A stretch of DNA of 64,000 bases from Cycas panzhihuaensis (GCA_023213395.1 CM041465.1:2604001-2668000), one strand, 5' to 3'; positions 33,073 to 45,034 are shown, counted from the first letter of the stretch. The notes: generated by a model not told the origin, from the sequence alone. Numbers and translations are program-made.

Positions 33073-34434
33073 TTATAGTTGTAGATGAGGGAATTTGATT
33101 TTCCCTATCTCCTTATTGTACCATTTCGCTTTGCTAGGTACTTGTCCTTTCTCTGCAATTCTGAAGGGCTCGATTATGCCTCTTCGAGTCTTGATTTGCT
33201 TCTTTTGAAGAATGCAATCACTTTGTATTGGTTCCTCTTTCTCTATCTGTAACTCCTTTGGATTTGGTAAGAGTCGAACTCTATCTTCATCTTCATCCAA
33301 CATGGATGGCTCGAACATCTTCAGATTCTCAACATTCACTACGGAATACATCTTCATGAATTCTGGAAGTTCAAGCTGGAAAGCATTTTCACCAATTTTC
33401 TTCAAGATTGTAAAAGGACCATATCGTAAAGGCTTTAGCTTTTTGCCTTCACCTTGCAATCTTTTCTTACTGAGATACAACCAAACTCTATCTCCTTCCT
33501 TAAAGGAATGGTTGGTTCTATGTGCATCATGTCATTGTTTGTATCTCTGTTGAGATTTTTGAAGCTGCTCTTCAACTTGTTGATGGATTTTTCTAATTTT
33601 TTCCAAGAATCTTTGTGCCTTTTCATCTCCTTCTTCCTCCTTTCCATTTCCTGCAGAAAATTAAGCAGAGAATTCTAGATCGAAAGGACTTGCAGGCAAA
33701 AATCCCAAACATACCTCAAATGGTGATTTCTGGGTTGAGCTATGGATAACTCTGTTGAATGCAAATTGCAGGTATGGGAGACTTTCATCCCAAGTCTTAG
33801 GATGCTTGGCATTGTATCCTCGTAACAGTTGTACCAATGTCCTATTGACAACTTCAGTATGGCCGTCTGTTTGGGGATGAAAAACTGTGCTCATCTTTAG
33901 CTTCGTATCCATCATTCCCCAAAGTGTTTGCCAAAAATGACTTAGAAATCTGCTATCTTAATTAGAAATGATTGAGTTCGGAAGTCCAAAATACTTCCAA
34001 ACATATTGGAAAAATAATCTAGCTATGTCTTCTCCTGTATGTGTCTTTCTACAGGGAATCAACATAACCATTTTACTGAATCGATTAACAACTACAAACA
34101 AATAATCCATACCATTTTTGGTTTATGGTAGTCCTCCCAGGAAATCCATGGAAATACTTTCCCACGGTTGTGATGGAACAGGAAGTGGAATGTACAATCC
34201 AAACTTCCTATTGGTCGGCTTTGATGTGCTACATAATGTACACCCTCGTACTACTATAGACATATCTTGCTGCATATTTAGCCAATACATATATTACTGC
34301 AAGTTTAGCAATGTCTTTCCCACTCCAAAGTGTCCTGCAACTCGAGAGGTATGAGCTTCTCTTATCCACTTCATTCAGTCTGCATGCTTTGGAATGTAAA
34401 GCTTATCTTGCTTACAAAGAAGTCCATCTTTCAA
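33073..34434 (-). pseudogene. Gypsy-3 integrase and C-terminal domain (decayed)
   Basis: On the - strand the core includes MDFLGGLP-type sequence near 34145, DSNFSSHFW-like degenerate catalytic sequence near 33960, TVFHPQTDGHTEVVNRTLVQ near 33890-33830, and SLPYLQFAFNRVIHSSTQKS. The C-terminal region at 33480-33073 is open: YLSKKRLQGEGKKLKPLRYG, then FTILKKIGENAFQLELPEF (the GPF/Y-like module). The tail ends with KAKWYNKEIGKIKFPHL rather than a clear chromodomain. Stops around 33959, 34120 and 34370. Confidence 0.82.
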
Positions 34435-34941
34435 CTAGAAATTAGTAACTACTTTTCCTTGCTGTAGCTGCTCAAAGATAGGCTTGAATGCCTCATCTTT
34501 CAAATACAAATCAACATATTCATCATGGCAGAAAGGTTGAAATTGCATAGCTACCAACAAACTGGAAATACCTTGCTGTTGAGGAGGTCTGGACAGCAAG
34601 TTTACAATCTTATTTATCATTCCTTTCTTGTATTTAACCACGATGTGAAACTGCTATAAATAGGACATCCACTTCATATGCCTAGCCTACTGTAACTTGG
34701 ATTGAGTCTGCAAAAATTACAAAGGCTTATGGTCGGTGTGGATGACCACTTCTTTTCCCAACAAATAGGGTCTCCAATGCTTCACTGCATGGTGCAATGC
34801 ATAGAGCTCCTTATTGTAAGTTGGGTAGTTTATGACAGCTCCATTAAATGTCTCTGAATGGTATGTTATCTGTTTTCCTTCTTACTTCAATACTGCTCCC
34901 ATGGCATAGCCTGAAGCATCAGTCTCTAATTCAAATGGCTT
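34435..34941 (-). pseudogene. Gypsy-3 RNase H (decayed)
   Basis: On the - strand: FELETDASGYAMGAVLK near 34930-34880, ITYHSETFNGAVINYPTYNK near 34870-34810, ELYALHHAVKHWRPYLLGKE near 34810-34750, TDHKPL near 34730, and a VDLLSRPPQQQ-like end near 34610-34580. Stops replace glutamine or tryptophan codons. Confidence 0.82.
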
Positions 34942-36015
34942 CTACAGTGAGGGTAAAGCTAACACTGGTGCCTGATAAATTTTCTGCTTCAAAAGCCTGA
35001 AAGTTTTTTCTTGTTCATTATCCCAATGAAACTTTGTATGTCCTCTCGTCAATGCATGAAGAGGTGCTATAATTTGAGAGAATCTGAAAATAAATTTTCT
35101 TAAATATTGACATACACCAATGAAACTTCTTACCTCTATGGTTGTCTTGGGTGTGGGCCAATTGAGAATGACTTTGATTTTTACTAGGTCAATCTTCAAT
35201 TCTCCTCCTCTAACCACGAAACTTAAGAAGACGAGAGATTGTTTTCCAAATTTGCACTTCTTTAGATTTAGTTTCAACTACTGCTCTTGGAGAACTTTGA
35301 GCACGTGCTTGACATATTGGAGGTGCTCCTCCCATGTATGGATAAAAATCAAAATATCATCTAGATAAATAATTACAAAGTCATCAATGAAGGGTCTTAA
35401 TACCTCATTCATCAATCTCATGAAGGTGGCAGGTGCATTACACAGACCAAACGACATCACCAACCATTCAAATAATCCTTGCTTCGATTTGAAGGCTATC
35501 TTCCAAGTATCCTCCTCTCAGATTTGAACTTGATGGTAGCCTGATTTCAGGTCCATTTTGCTGAAATATCTTGCCGACTGTAGTTGGTCCAATAAGTCAT
35601 CTATCCATGGTAAGGGATGTCTATTCTTTATGGTGATCTTGTTCAAAGCCTGATAGTCAATGCACGTTCTCCATCCTCCATCTTTCTTTGGCACCAAAAC
35701 AATAGGTGATCCACATGGAGAATAACTCGACTTGATCACTCCTTGTTTCAGGAGTTCTTGAATTTACCTCTTAATCTCTTCATTCTCCAAAACTGAGTTT
35801 CGGTAGAGACTAAGATTTGGCAAAGGTGAATCAGCAACCAGTTGGATTTCATGTTCAATTGCCCTTTTAGGGGGCAGCCCTTTCAGCTCTTGGAATACGT
35901 CACTATACCTATTCCTTAGGCCTTCAATCTGCTGCACTTGCTTCCTATCTAGTGCTTGTATTGAGGACTTTGCTTGCTCGTTTTCTTCTACCTTTGGCTT
36001 TATCATCAGCAGCAC
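34942..36015 (-). pseudogene. Gypsy-3 reverse transcriptase (decayed)
   Basis: On the - strand: the N-terminal segment 36015-35764 (VFQELKGLPPKRAIEHEIQL); the block [19 protein letters not shown] and [19 protein letters not shown] at 35739-35600; [38 protein letters not shown]; and catalytic IIYLDDILIF near 35370. The YLDD box is intact. The connection subdomain reads SFIGVCQYLRKFIFRFSQI. Stops near 35763, 35517 and 35278 break the frame. Confidence 0.9.
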
Positions 36016-36126
36016 AAACTTCCCACAAGCATTAATTAATCTTTTCGCTTGTTGGGAAGATCTGAGAGAAATCTTCTTCTATGGCTTTGATGCATTGATC
36101 AGATATGATCTCTCGTCCTTGATAAG

Positions 36127-36450
36127 TCAAATCTTTCTCAGCCTCCTATGGTAAACTCCATCTCTATCATAGAGATATGGGCTGCCAAACACAACTTGAT
36201 AAACATCCAAAGGGACTACTTCATATTCAACTTCATCAATGAACTTTTTAGAAATTATAAATTTAAACTTACATTGGTGAGTAACCTGCAGCTCTGAATA
36301 CTTTTGCAACCATCCAAGAGGATATGGTTTTGGATGTGCATGTATTTTTAATCCCAGTTCTTTTACCAATGCTTCTGAGATTAAATTCTTTTGGCTTCGT
36401 TCATCAAAGATGGCATCAACCATGCTTTGCTTCACTTGGATTCTTACCAT
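36127..36450 (-). pseudogene. Gypsy-3 protease region
   Basis: On the - strand: VRIQVKQSMVDAIFDERSQK, where a DSGS-type active site would be expected but the sequence reads D-E-R-S, then NLISEALVKELGL, and the second block YQVVFGSPYLYDRDG. The active site appears lost, or this is a gypsy lineage with a divergent protease. Confidence 0.7.
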
Positions 36451-36483
36451 GAAGAGCTCCTCTCTAATCTCTAGATCAACTTG

Positions 36484-37648
36484 CTAATGGTTACTTTCAG
36501 GCTTCACATTAGCCATGAGCATCAACTTCTCATTGGTTTCTTCAATGTCACAAACATTTTCATCACCTATAGAGTTAAGTAAAGTTTTACCTTCAGTTTT
36601 AACTTTACCTTTCCCCTGGTTCTTGGGTCGTTTCTCTGGATGTAGAAACCAACAATCTTCTACGCTGTGACCCACTCACTTGCAATGAGTACAAGTGATT
36701 TTGATTTGGGTGGTATTGGCTTGTTTCATCTTGCCAAAACCCCTAATGGATTGTTGTTCAACTTTTCCTGGAAACTTCATTCCTCGGGCAGGTTTGTTAC
36801 TACCTTCTAAAGGTGCAGACCTTTTCCTTTTGGCAAAAACCTTCTTGTTCCTCTTTTCTATGGCAATCGTCTTCTTACTAGCTTCATCAAGCGATTTGAC
36901 TTCGAACAGTTGAAGTTCTTACTGAATATGCGAGTGCAGTCCTCCAATATATTTCAGCATCATGTCTTTACCCAGTAAAGAGATGCCCAACACAACAGCT
37001 TGCTTTTGAAATTATGTTGTGTAATCTTTAGACATTTTGGCCTCTTTCCTATCGATAATATTGCCATTTAATCCTCTGTTGCTCTTCATATCCAATATGA
37101 TAGAATTACTTATTTATGAGAATTTTAAATTGCTGCCAGGTAATTTCACTTATATTATGGGATTTAAGGTATGCATTCCACCAAACTAATGCATGTTTAG
37201 ATAATTTTAACCTAGCAAAAGTAATTTTCTGTTGGTTTTTATACCCATAAATGGAAAAGTATGTTTTTAGTTGTTCCAACCAACTATCTAATTTTTCAGC
37301 ATCCAACGTTCCATCATAGATAGGCAATTCAAGTTTTACCTCTACCTTGAATGGATGTGTGAATACCGCTGGATTATCATCTTCTTGTTGGTCTTATATG
37401 AGCTCTTCATTCATGTCTTCTTTCATCGGTTCTTCTTCTTCCTTCTTTACGCCTTTGGATGTTGAAGAAGAAGTTGCAACTAGTTGCACCATAAGTTGGG
37501 TTAGCCTGTCGAGGTTTTGCTCCATCTTTACAAACCTTTCCTCCATCTTCTGCTCCAAATCAACCATCTTCTTTCACTGTTTTCTTTCTTTCTCTAGAGG
37601 TTCGGTTAGAGGTTCACCTATTAACATATATTGATATCTAGTTTTCAT
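36484..37648 (-). pseudogene. Gypsy-3 gag (decayed)
   Basis: From ATG 37648 on the - strand: MKTRYQYMLIGEPLTEPLEK, a charged coiled-coil-like segment (MVDLEQKMEERFVKMEQNLD), an acidic stretch, and the gag core PIYDGTLDAEKLDSWLEQLK with FARLKLSKHALVWWNAYLK. A zinc knuckle CTHCK.VGHSVEDC (one stop inside) lies near 36695-36655. A Lys-rich segment follows. Stops near 37575, 37395 and 37105. Confidence 0.85.
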
Positions 37649-37746
37649 AAAAACTTCCACAATGAAAGCAAGAGGGTTTTTTTTCCTTTTCTCTTCTTTC
37701 TTTTTTCTTTAAAATCTCTAAGTTCCCAAGGGTTTCAAGGAAACTA

Positions 37747-37758
37747 GCTTTGATACCA
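37747..37758 (-). other. Primer binding site of Gypsy-3
   Basis: On the - strand TGGTATCAAAGC, close to the right LTR. Confidence 0.75.
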
Positions 37759-37764
37759 AAATAT

Positions 37765-38937
37765 TAATCTAAATCTTGAATGGAAAAGTGAAGACTTTAA
37801 CCAATTGAAACAAAATCTAGATTAATTTACATTATTATTACATAGAATTAAAAATATTTAGAATTTTCTTATAAAACTCCTTTTATTTGTGCTCTACTAA
37901 GCATGCAAGGGACTGCTATAGTGCTTTGGGAGAGAGAAAACATAGTGTTGGGTGCTGCTTGAGCTGATAGTCATTCACCGAAACCTCTGTCTCGAAGTTT
38001 GCAAAAACGTTTTTGGTCATTTATTACCAAAAACCCGTTTTTAGTGAAGAAAAACTGGCTAGCGTCTTTTTCTGGGACTGCTGCAACTGCTATCTTCTCC
38101 ACTCAACTGGAACTACGATCTTTTGGGCTCCTTCATGATCCCTACAATAGGTTTATTCCGCTACCTTTCTGTCTTCTTCTCTCCCAATGTAGATTTTCAC
38201 ACTTTGGAGCCGTTCTCTTTCTGAAAAAGTGATTTTCTCGAAGCTTTCCTCGAATCTTGCTCCGCACTGTGTCTAGGGCTATGACATCCTCCTTTTCCTG
38301 TCAAAAATCTCTGTCGAGATCCCCCAAGTTCCTCTCCAGAATTTCGCTTAAAAGCATTTTCATTTGGGACTATTTTTCCATTTTTTTCGTTTTCTAACAG
38401 ATTTCAAAATAGCTTGTGAAATCTTAGAAAAATCCTTTTAATTTGGTGTTTTTCCTCTTTAAATATGTGGAGGACATGTGTGCATACCCTCTCCTCACAT
38501 TTCGTGCAAAACGGATCCCATTTGTGCTACCAAACTCATTTCTGTTTTTCTTATTTTTCTATTTTTTAATTTTTAGGTAGCAGTTGCCTCAATTGCGTAG
38601 CAGTTGCCTCAGTTACGTAGCACCTGCATAGTAGTGACAACACCTGTGTAGCAGTCGTAGCACCTGTGTAGCACCTTCATAGTAGTGACAGCACCTATGT
38701 AGTACCTGTGTAGTAGTCATAGCACTTGCGTAACACCTTGGTAGCAGTTATAACACCTTAGTAGCACCTATTTGCACTTGTAGAAAATACATTTTTTACA
38801 TTTTTTAAGCCTTTTAAAGGCATTTTTCTACTAAATGAAGACCATTAAGCCCTTTTTAAGGTAATTTTCTACTACATAAAGACCATTCACATGAAAAACA
38901 AAGTATTTATACTATTTTATAGATTCTTAACTGATCA
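37765..38937 (-). repeat. 5' LTR of Gypsy-3
   Basis: 1173 bp, partner of 31929-33034 and longer because of extra minisatellite units at 38576-38770. Confidence 0.93.
38576..38770. repeat. GTAGCACCTGTGTAGCAG minisatellite in the Gypsy-3 5' LTR
   Basis: More units than the partner array at 32733-32870. Units include tagcagttgcctcag and tagcacctgtgtagcag, with variants. Confidence 0.82.
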
Positions 38938-38942
38938 GGCTC
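38938..38942. repeat. Right target-site duplication of Gypsy-3
   Basis: ggctc, identical to 31924-31928. Confidence 0.85.
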
Positions 38943-39349
38943 TAAGTTCACTATTCTCATGATTCATCGTAGCTTCCATAATTTATTGACTCATCCAGTC
39001 TTGTCTAAAGAACAAGCTAAGTGGGTTCACTGATTACAAGTCTTTGACTTCTTAATAGCATATAAAAAAGGTAAAGACAATATACTAGTAGATGCCCTTT
39101 CATGTCTTCACCTTGATGATAATGCTCCTAACCCAAGTCTCCATGCCATCAATAATCCCCAACCACTTTGGCTTGATGAACTATGCGTTGAAAACCAAGC
39201 CCAGCCAGACTATCCTAATTGGAGAAAAAAAGTTCTCACCTATAAAGGTTGGTCAACCTTTAACAATCACCTCCTCTACCACAATTGTGTCTTTGTCCAT
39301 CTCTCCTTCTCATTTATTCCTAAAATCTTAATAAAATAATACTCATCCC
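38943..39349 (+). pseudogene. Gypsy-2 RNase H, continued
   Basis: After Gypsy-3 the frame resumes with KFTILMIHRSFHNLLTHP, SKEQAKWVH, then VFDFLIAYKKGKDNILVDAL, the usual RNase H end. It confirms the insertion boundary. Stops near 39033 and 39330. Confidence 0.85.
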
Positions 39350-40200
39350 CCCTCGGTGGCCACTCTAGCTTTGATAAGACTTATCTATGGATTTGTGCAT
39401 ATTTCTTTTGGCCCCATATGAAGACCACTATATTCACCTTCGTATTATAATGTGATACCTCTCAGTGAAATAAAGTAGAGACCAAACCTCTCCCTGGTCT
39501 TCTCCAACCATTAAATATTCCTCAAGGCAAGTGGCAAGATATTGCCATGGACTTCATCACGGGCCTACCTCCATCTGCCAGGTATGACTCCATTTGGGTA
39601 GTCATTGGTTGATTAACTAAGTACTCATACTTTCTCCCAGTGCACACCTCATATTCATCCTTCGGTCTCATTGACTTGTATGTCCAATTCATATTTCACC
39701 TCCATGGCGTCCCATCATCCATCGTTTATGACCGAGACCCTAAGTTTACTAGATCTTTTTGGCAAGAACTCTTTAAGGCTGTTAGAACCGTATTTAACAT
39801 GAGTTCTACCTACTACCCACAAACATATGGCCAATCTAAGGTTTTAAATAAAACTTTAGAAACTTATCTGCGTTGCTTTGCCTCAGAACACCAAGCCAAG
39901 TGGACCTCATGGCTTGCCCTGGCTGAGTATTGGTATAACTCTTCCCATCATTCTTCCATCGGTATGTCCCCATTTTTGGCTCTTTATGGCTACCACTCAC
40001 CTTCCCACCATGCCCTAGCCATAAACTTTCGAATAGCTTCTGTGCAACAAAAGCTTCAAGAAATGGATCAAATATTACATGCCCTTTGATAGAAATTAGC
40101 CATCACCCGAAATCGAATGAAGTAACTTGCAGACCACTACTGATCCGATCGATCCTTTGATATTGGAGATCTAGTATACCTTCGCCTCCAACCTTATAAG
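39350..40200 (+). pseudogene. Gypsy-2 integrase (decayed)
   Basis: Blocks: a degenerate HHCC region near 39355-39475; [19 protein letters not shown] near 39532; VVIG.LTKYSYFLPVHT; the catalytic VYDRDPKFTRSFWQEL near 39727; STYYPQTYGQSKVLNKTLE near 39808; then WLALAEYWYNSSHHSSIGMS. Stops near 39448, 39610 and 40088. Confidence 0.88.
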
Positions 40201-40590
40201 TAACAATCCCTTAAGTCACATCAAGGGCATAAACTAAGACCTCACTACTATGGCCCTTATAAGATCTTGCATAAAATTGGTGAAGTTGCTTATGCCCTTG
40301 AACTTCCCCCAAACACTAACATCTATAATGTTTTCCATGTGTCCTGCCTAAAAAATACCTTGGCGTTAAAGTTACACCCCACACAACCTTACCCATTCTC
40401 TCTGATGAGCAAACTCTTATAATTTCTCCTAATAAAATCCTTACTAGTCGCTAGTGCCACCTCCAGAATTACACTATTTCTAAACACTTGGTACAATGGG
40501 TCAGCTGTAATGCAGATGAAGCTACTTGGGAATCTGATGAGTTCATCCAGCAACATTCTCATTTCTAATGCTGTGAGGACTCATCGTCTA
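40201..40590 (+). pseudogene. Gypsy-2 integrase C-terminus and chromodomain
   Basis: The GPF/Y module (HYYGPYKILHKIGEVAYALE) lies near 40242-40303, followed by HVSCLKN. The chromodomain-like end contains SKHLVQWVSCNADEATWESD near 40472-40530 and EFIQQHSHF. It places Gypsy-2 with the chromoviruses. Confidence 0.82.
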
Positions 40591-40603
40591 AGAGAGGGGG
40601 ACC
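40591..40603 (+). other. Polypurine tract of Gypsy-2
   Basis: agagagggggacc precedes the 3' LTR. Confidence 0.7.
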
Positions 40604-40949
40604 TATAATATAACCCCACCTTTCCTTAGCATTAGCAAATGGAAGCCACCAACAAGTAAGGATTAAGGTGTTTATTAAGGTGTGTGTATGGACCTCTAAG
40701 CTATCCAATAAGATGTAAGGCCACTAGGACCACCAATAGAATCATAAGGATGAAGACCTTTACTTATGTATTTAAAGGGTTAAATCACTTGTAATGTTGT
40801 CGAGTATGGTATCTTGAAAGAGAAAGTACTTCAGTACTCATTTTGGTGATTCACTATCTATGATTTGCTTACACATTTGCATTATTTTGGCTTCATTTTC
40901 TACTAATTTTTGCACCTGTAAGTCTAGATTTCTGAGAAGGAATAGTTCA
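40604..40949 (+). repeat. 3' LTR of Gypsy-2
   Basis: 346 bp, partner of 27417-27762; ends AATAGTTCA. Confidence 0.94.
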
Positions 40950-40954
40950 TATTC
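40950..40954. repeat. Right target-site duplication of Gypsy-2
   Basis: tattc, identical to 27412-27416. Confidence 0.85.
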
Positions 40955-43259
40955 CTTTCTTAGATATCAAGAGCAAGTAACTAGATTTGACTATGTATCT
41001 CCCTAAAGGGGAGCTATGCCAAATCATAGTGTCATTTTTAGGGAATATAGGAATATACATTTTACTTATCTCCTCCCTAAGGGATGCCTTATGCTTCTCT
41101 CCAGTACTTTCATGAGGGATTCCCTTGAAAATTTTCCATACCTTCTCATCCTCATGTACCTCCCAGTAACCCTCCACATTTTTCCTATAATTACTTTCAC
41201 AAATAGCCTGTATAGGAATAAAGGTCAATCTTTTATTCAGTTAGGTCTGGATGCACTAGATATCCTCTCAAAAGTCAATTATCTTTCTATCCCTGAGACA
41301 CCAGTGAGACCCTAGCGCTAGCATTTTCCCTACATATACTATACTCCTCTAGATTTCCAAACCTTACTTACCCGTGGCATTATGCTTTAAGTATTGATTA
41401 TCTATGAGATATTTCTAACTAACAATCTTACTCCAGGATTTGTCCTCCTTTACCAGAAGGCTCCATCCTAATTTGGCTATCAGGGCTTTATTGAAACTGG
41501 AAATATCCTTGACATTCAAGCCACCTAACCATTTAGGGAGGTAGACTCGCTCCTAGGACACTAAATGGATCCTCTTCCTATCCTTAGCCCCAAACCATAA
41601 AAACCTTTTCTAAATGGATTCTAGGGTATTTATGACCTTCCCTGTGCACCTGAATAGAGACATCATGTAGGTTAAAATGTTCTGAATGGAGGACACCAAA
41701 AGTTGGAGTTTCCCTTCTTGGCTCATTAAGGCCCCTTTCAAACCCACTAATTTCCTTTATACTTAGCTAATTATTAGGTCTCAAAGGTCCTTCTCCATTC
41801 TACCTATAAATAGAGGCATTCTAAGGTACCAAGTAGGAAGCGACTTGATTGGAATTTCTAGGATCCTACTAATAGTTGTTTGGGTCCTCTCCAAAGTATT
41901 CAAGAAGAAAATATTGCTCTTATCAAGGTTTACCTTCTGATTCATTATTGCCTTAAACTTTACCAACTCCAACTTGATAACTTTTAATTCCTTTATAGAT
42001 GCTCTGCTTAATAAGAAGCTATCATCCACGAAATATCAATTGACTACATTATCAACACTTGAGGTAGGTCTTAAGCCCACAATCTTGCTGATTCTCCTAG
42101 CCTCCTCTATGGATCTACCTATCAATTTAGCCATGATAATAAATAAGTATGGAGCTAGAGGATCCCCTTATCTCAGGCCCCTATAGCCTGGAAAGAAGGC
42201 AAAAGAAGTGTCGTTAACAATCACTTAGAGGCTCAACTTGTTGATATAACTCTCAATCCATTTCCTCCATTATTCGCCAAAGCCAAAGGCTCTAATACAT
42301 TCTATTAATCACCCCCATGAGACCCTATCATAAGGCTTTGAAAGATCGATCTTGGCTATCATACCAACCTCTTTCCTCTAAGAGGTAGAGTGTATAGTCT
42401 TGTGGACCACAATGATATCATCTAGAATTTGTCTTCCTTTTACAAACCCATCCTGATTTGGGCCTATGATCAAAGGGAGAATTTCCTTAAACCTATTGGC
42501 TAGGATATTAGCTAAAATTTTATACTTCACATTACACAAACTGATAGGCCTAAAGTCCTCCATTCTCTTAGAATCACCTTTCTTCAGGATTAGAACCAAA
42601 AAAGTGACCTACCATTCTCTATGAATCTTCCCATTCTCCAAGAAATTTTTCACTGATTAAGGAAGTCATCTTTAATGATGTCTCAGTATTTCTAATAAAA
42701 GGTAGGAGAAAATCCATTGGGTCCATGGGCTTTATCCCTCTTCATACCAAATACAACTTTCCTCACCTCTTCCATTGAGAAAGGTGATTCTAAAGCTCTA
42801 TTCATGTCCATTCCAACCTTCTTAGGTATTAAAGCCATCATCTCCATTCTAGCTTCCTTGTTTATTCAACCCGGTTCCTTAAATAGCTCATTAAAGTACT
42901 CGACAACTACTTCCTTCATAGCTTTCTACTTTAATATCTCCTCCCCATCCTTATTAGCTAGAGTTTTAATTTGATTGTAGGATCTATGCTTTAATGTTAT
43001 CATATAGAAGAATTTCATGTTTCTATCTCCTTCAGCAAGCTATAAGGCTTTAGATTTTTATTTCCAGAATGTTTCCTCCTTAGCCAAAACACCCTCCAGC
43101 TTGGTAACAAGACTCCTTTCATTCTAGTCTAAGGAAGGAGTCCTCGCTTTCTCCTAAATACACTCCTCAAGATCCTTTAATTTCTCTAGTGTCTAGGTCT
43201 TAATATCAAAGATGTCTCTATGGGTTGTCTTATTCCACTTTTTGATTTGACACTTCACC
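40955..43259 (-). pseudogene. LINE reverse transcriptase and start of the zf-RVT region (decayed)
   Basis: On the - strand: the pre-RT region with KVVFGMKRDKAHGPNGFSP near 42755-42700; LILKKGDSKRMEDFRPISLC and KILANILANRFKEILPLIIG at 42599-42480; QDGFVKGRQILDDIIV; MIAKIDLSKPYDRVSW near 42365; GYRGLR.GDPLAPYLFI near 42190; and the catalytic box YFVDDSFLLSRASIKELK near 42035. FVDD is intact. The downstream part at 41228-40955 (YIPIFPKNDTMIWHSSPLG and VKSSYLLL) leads to zf-RVT. Frequent stops. Confidence 0.9.
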
Positions 43260-44190
43260 CAATTTAGTATTTTTTAAGAACCTGAGCATCATACATCCTT
43301 GTACCGGAACCTACCACCATTCAATAATCAAATTACTAAGGTCCAAATTCTTAATCCACATCAATTCAAAGTAGATAGGGACTCCTATATATCCTTTTCT
43401 ATCATCAAATCCCAACACCAAGGGGTAGTGATCTGAGACTATCTTTGGGAGGGCTTCCAGAATGATGTTGCTATGTTAGCTTTCCTAGGCATAATTAACC
43501 ACCATTCTATCCAATTTGACCTAGATATGGTTATCACCTAATCTTCTATTTGACTAAGTATACTTAGGGCCTCTTAGTGGAATATCCATTTGACCTCCCT
43601 TCTACATAAAATCCCCCAAATCATCTATACTTTTTGTCCAATAGGTCTATCCATCTTTCTTTTCTTCTAGGTGAAGGGCCATATTGAAATCCCTAGCAAT
43701 TATCCATCATCCAACCCATTTCTTGTGGGCCTCCAATAGCCTAACCTATAGGCACTTCCTCCCCTTCTATATTAGGGGGGCATATATGTTTGTAATCAAC
43801 CACTTGATATTAGATTTTTTATAGGTCAGCCAATTAGATATGAAATGTTCCTCCAGGATGCAAGCCTCCCCCTCTTAACATCTAGGGTTCCATATAGTAG
43901 CTAATTTGCCAGCTCCCTTACTCCCATTTGATGTAATCCATTCTTCTCCCTTCCATACCTTATTCTTAAGGTTTACTTTTTTCTCAGCTATTAGTTTAGT
44001 CTCTTGGAGGAGTAAAATGTCTATCTTCATATGACATTGCATTTCTTTTGCCATTCAATGTTTTGATAGGGCATTTATACCTTGTATATTCTATGAGGCT
44101 AATTTTATTATCCCCCCTTCTTTCCTCCCCAACCTTATCATTTCTTGCTTCTTATTTTAGGCCCCTATCCTCCTCCTCCATCTCTTAGGT
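43260..44190 (-). pseudogene. LINE ORF2 apurinic/apyrimidinic-type endonuclease (decayed)
   Basis: On the - strand the domain shows a NIQGINALSK start near 44095, DILLLQETKLIAEKK near 44020-43980, an ITNIYAP block near 43800, ARDFNMALHLEEK near 43705, and SDHYPLVLGFDD near 43440-43410. These correspond to the N, E, DxN and SDH motifs of the L1 endonuclease, which nicks target DNA. Stops near 44090, 44047, 43880, 43768 and elsewhere. Confidence 0.87.
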
Positions 44191-45029
44191 TTTGTTGTGT
44201 CCCTTAGTCTATCTAAAGTGTTGCTTCCCTTTCTCATAGCACCTTCGATGATGGCCTCCCAGGCCTCTTCTCACTACTAAAATTAGGACCCTTGATGAAA
44301 TTTGATTCCTCTATTTATGTCCCAAAATCTCTAACTTTCCAAACCTTCTTAGATTTATCTATCCTGTTTAGGTTGGGTTCTTTTACCCTTTGAAGGGGTT
44401 CCTTTATATCCTTGATGTGAATCTCTTTACATATATCTCCAGGACAGATCTCTTCAAATTGAATCTTTAGAGGGATGGGGGGGTCTCAGTTCAACCTCCC
44501 CTTCTTCAAACAGAGTATCTTCCTCATCTAGACTTAGGTCTTGCCCTGCCTCTATAAGATTTGGATCTTGCCCATCACCTGGTAGGTTTGATTCCTGGAA
44601 AACTTTTGTTTGGGTATCCTCATTCTTTTTTATCTCTTCTAAACTCTATCTAAGGCCACCCTACTCCTCTATATCCTTGTTCTTATCTTCCTCATCTCGA
44701 GATGCCAGAGGGATTACCCTTGATTCACCTGGGTAGCTGAGAGGCAAATGACCCAAGCCTTTACATTTTGAGAATCTAACATTTTCAAGCTTATAGACTA
44801 GTTTGTATTCTTTGTTCCACCTGAATTTGTCAATAAACACTTACTCAAGAAGGGGTTTATCTATCCTAGCAAGAGCACAGAGTCTAGCATTTACTAGTCT
44901 ACTTCTGTTCTTAGTAGCCAAATCCATTACCAAGAGAGGTCCAATCACATTTGCTACTCCTTTAATTACATCCAAATCCCAAGCTTAAAGTAGGAGACCT
45001 GGTAATTGAACCCATAGGGATATTTATTT
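44191..45029 (-). pseudogene. LINE ORF1 C-terminal part
   Basis: On the - strand, after the element C insertion, the DUF4283-associated region continues with VIGPLLVMDLATKNRSRL and ARLCALARIDKPLLE, KFRWNKEYKLVYKLENV, then a knuckle-like CKGLGHLPLSYP with serine in place of the last cysteine. An acidic, low-complexity C-terminal region follows. Stops are present. Plant L1 ORF1 proteins bind RNA. Confidence 0.75.
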
Positions 45030-45034
45030 AATGG
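45030..45034. repeat. Left target-site duplication of element C
   Basis: aatgg, matching aatag at 59503-59507 with one transition. Confidence 0.7.

Larger units (their letters stand above)
31929..38937 (-). mobile_element. Gypsy-3: Ty3/gypsy element, - strand, inserted in Gypsy-2 RNase H
   Basis: LTRs at 31929-33034 (1106 bp) and 37765-38937 (1173 bp) are flanked by a perfect GGCTC duplication. The primer site beside the right LTR shows that transcription runs leftwards. Domain order on the - strand is gag (37648-36484), protease (36450-36127), RT (36015-34942), RNase H (34940-34435) and integrase (34434-33073), i.e. gypsy. The two LTRs differ in length at a minisatellite. Frames are broken by stops but many long open stretches remain. 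Confidence 0.95.
27417..40949 (+). mobile_element. Gypsy-2: Ty3/gypsy chromovirus-type element in the LINE, interrupted by Gypsy-3
   Basis: Two LTRs of exactly 346 bp (27417-27762, 40604-40949) are flanked by a perfect 5-bp duplication. A primer site follows the 5' LTR and a purine tract precedes the 3' LTR. Gag, protease, RT and the start of RNase H lie at 29144-31923; the rest of RNase H, integrase and chromodomain at 38943-40570. Without Gypsy-3 the length is about 6.5 kb. The LTR begins TATAATATAACC rather than TG. Stops throughout. Confidence 0.94.

Noticed and set aside
38576-38770. Regular repeats that might suggest a CRISPR array
   Set aside because: Units are contiguous and imperfect without unique spacers, in both LTRs of a plant retrotransposon; it is a minisatellite.
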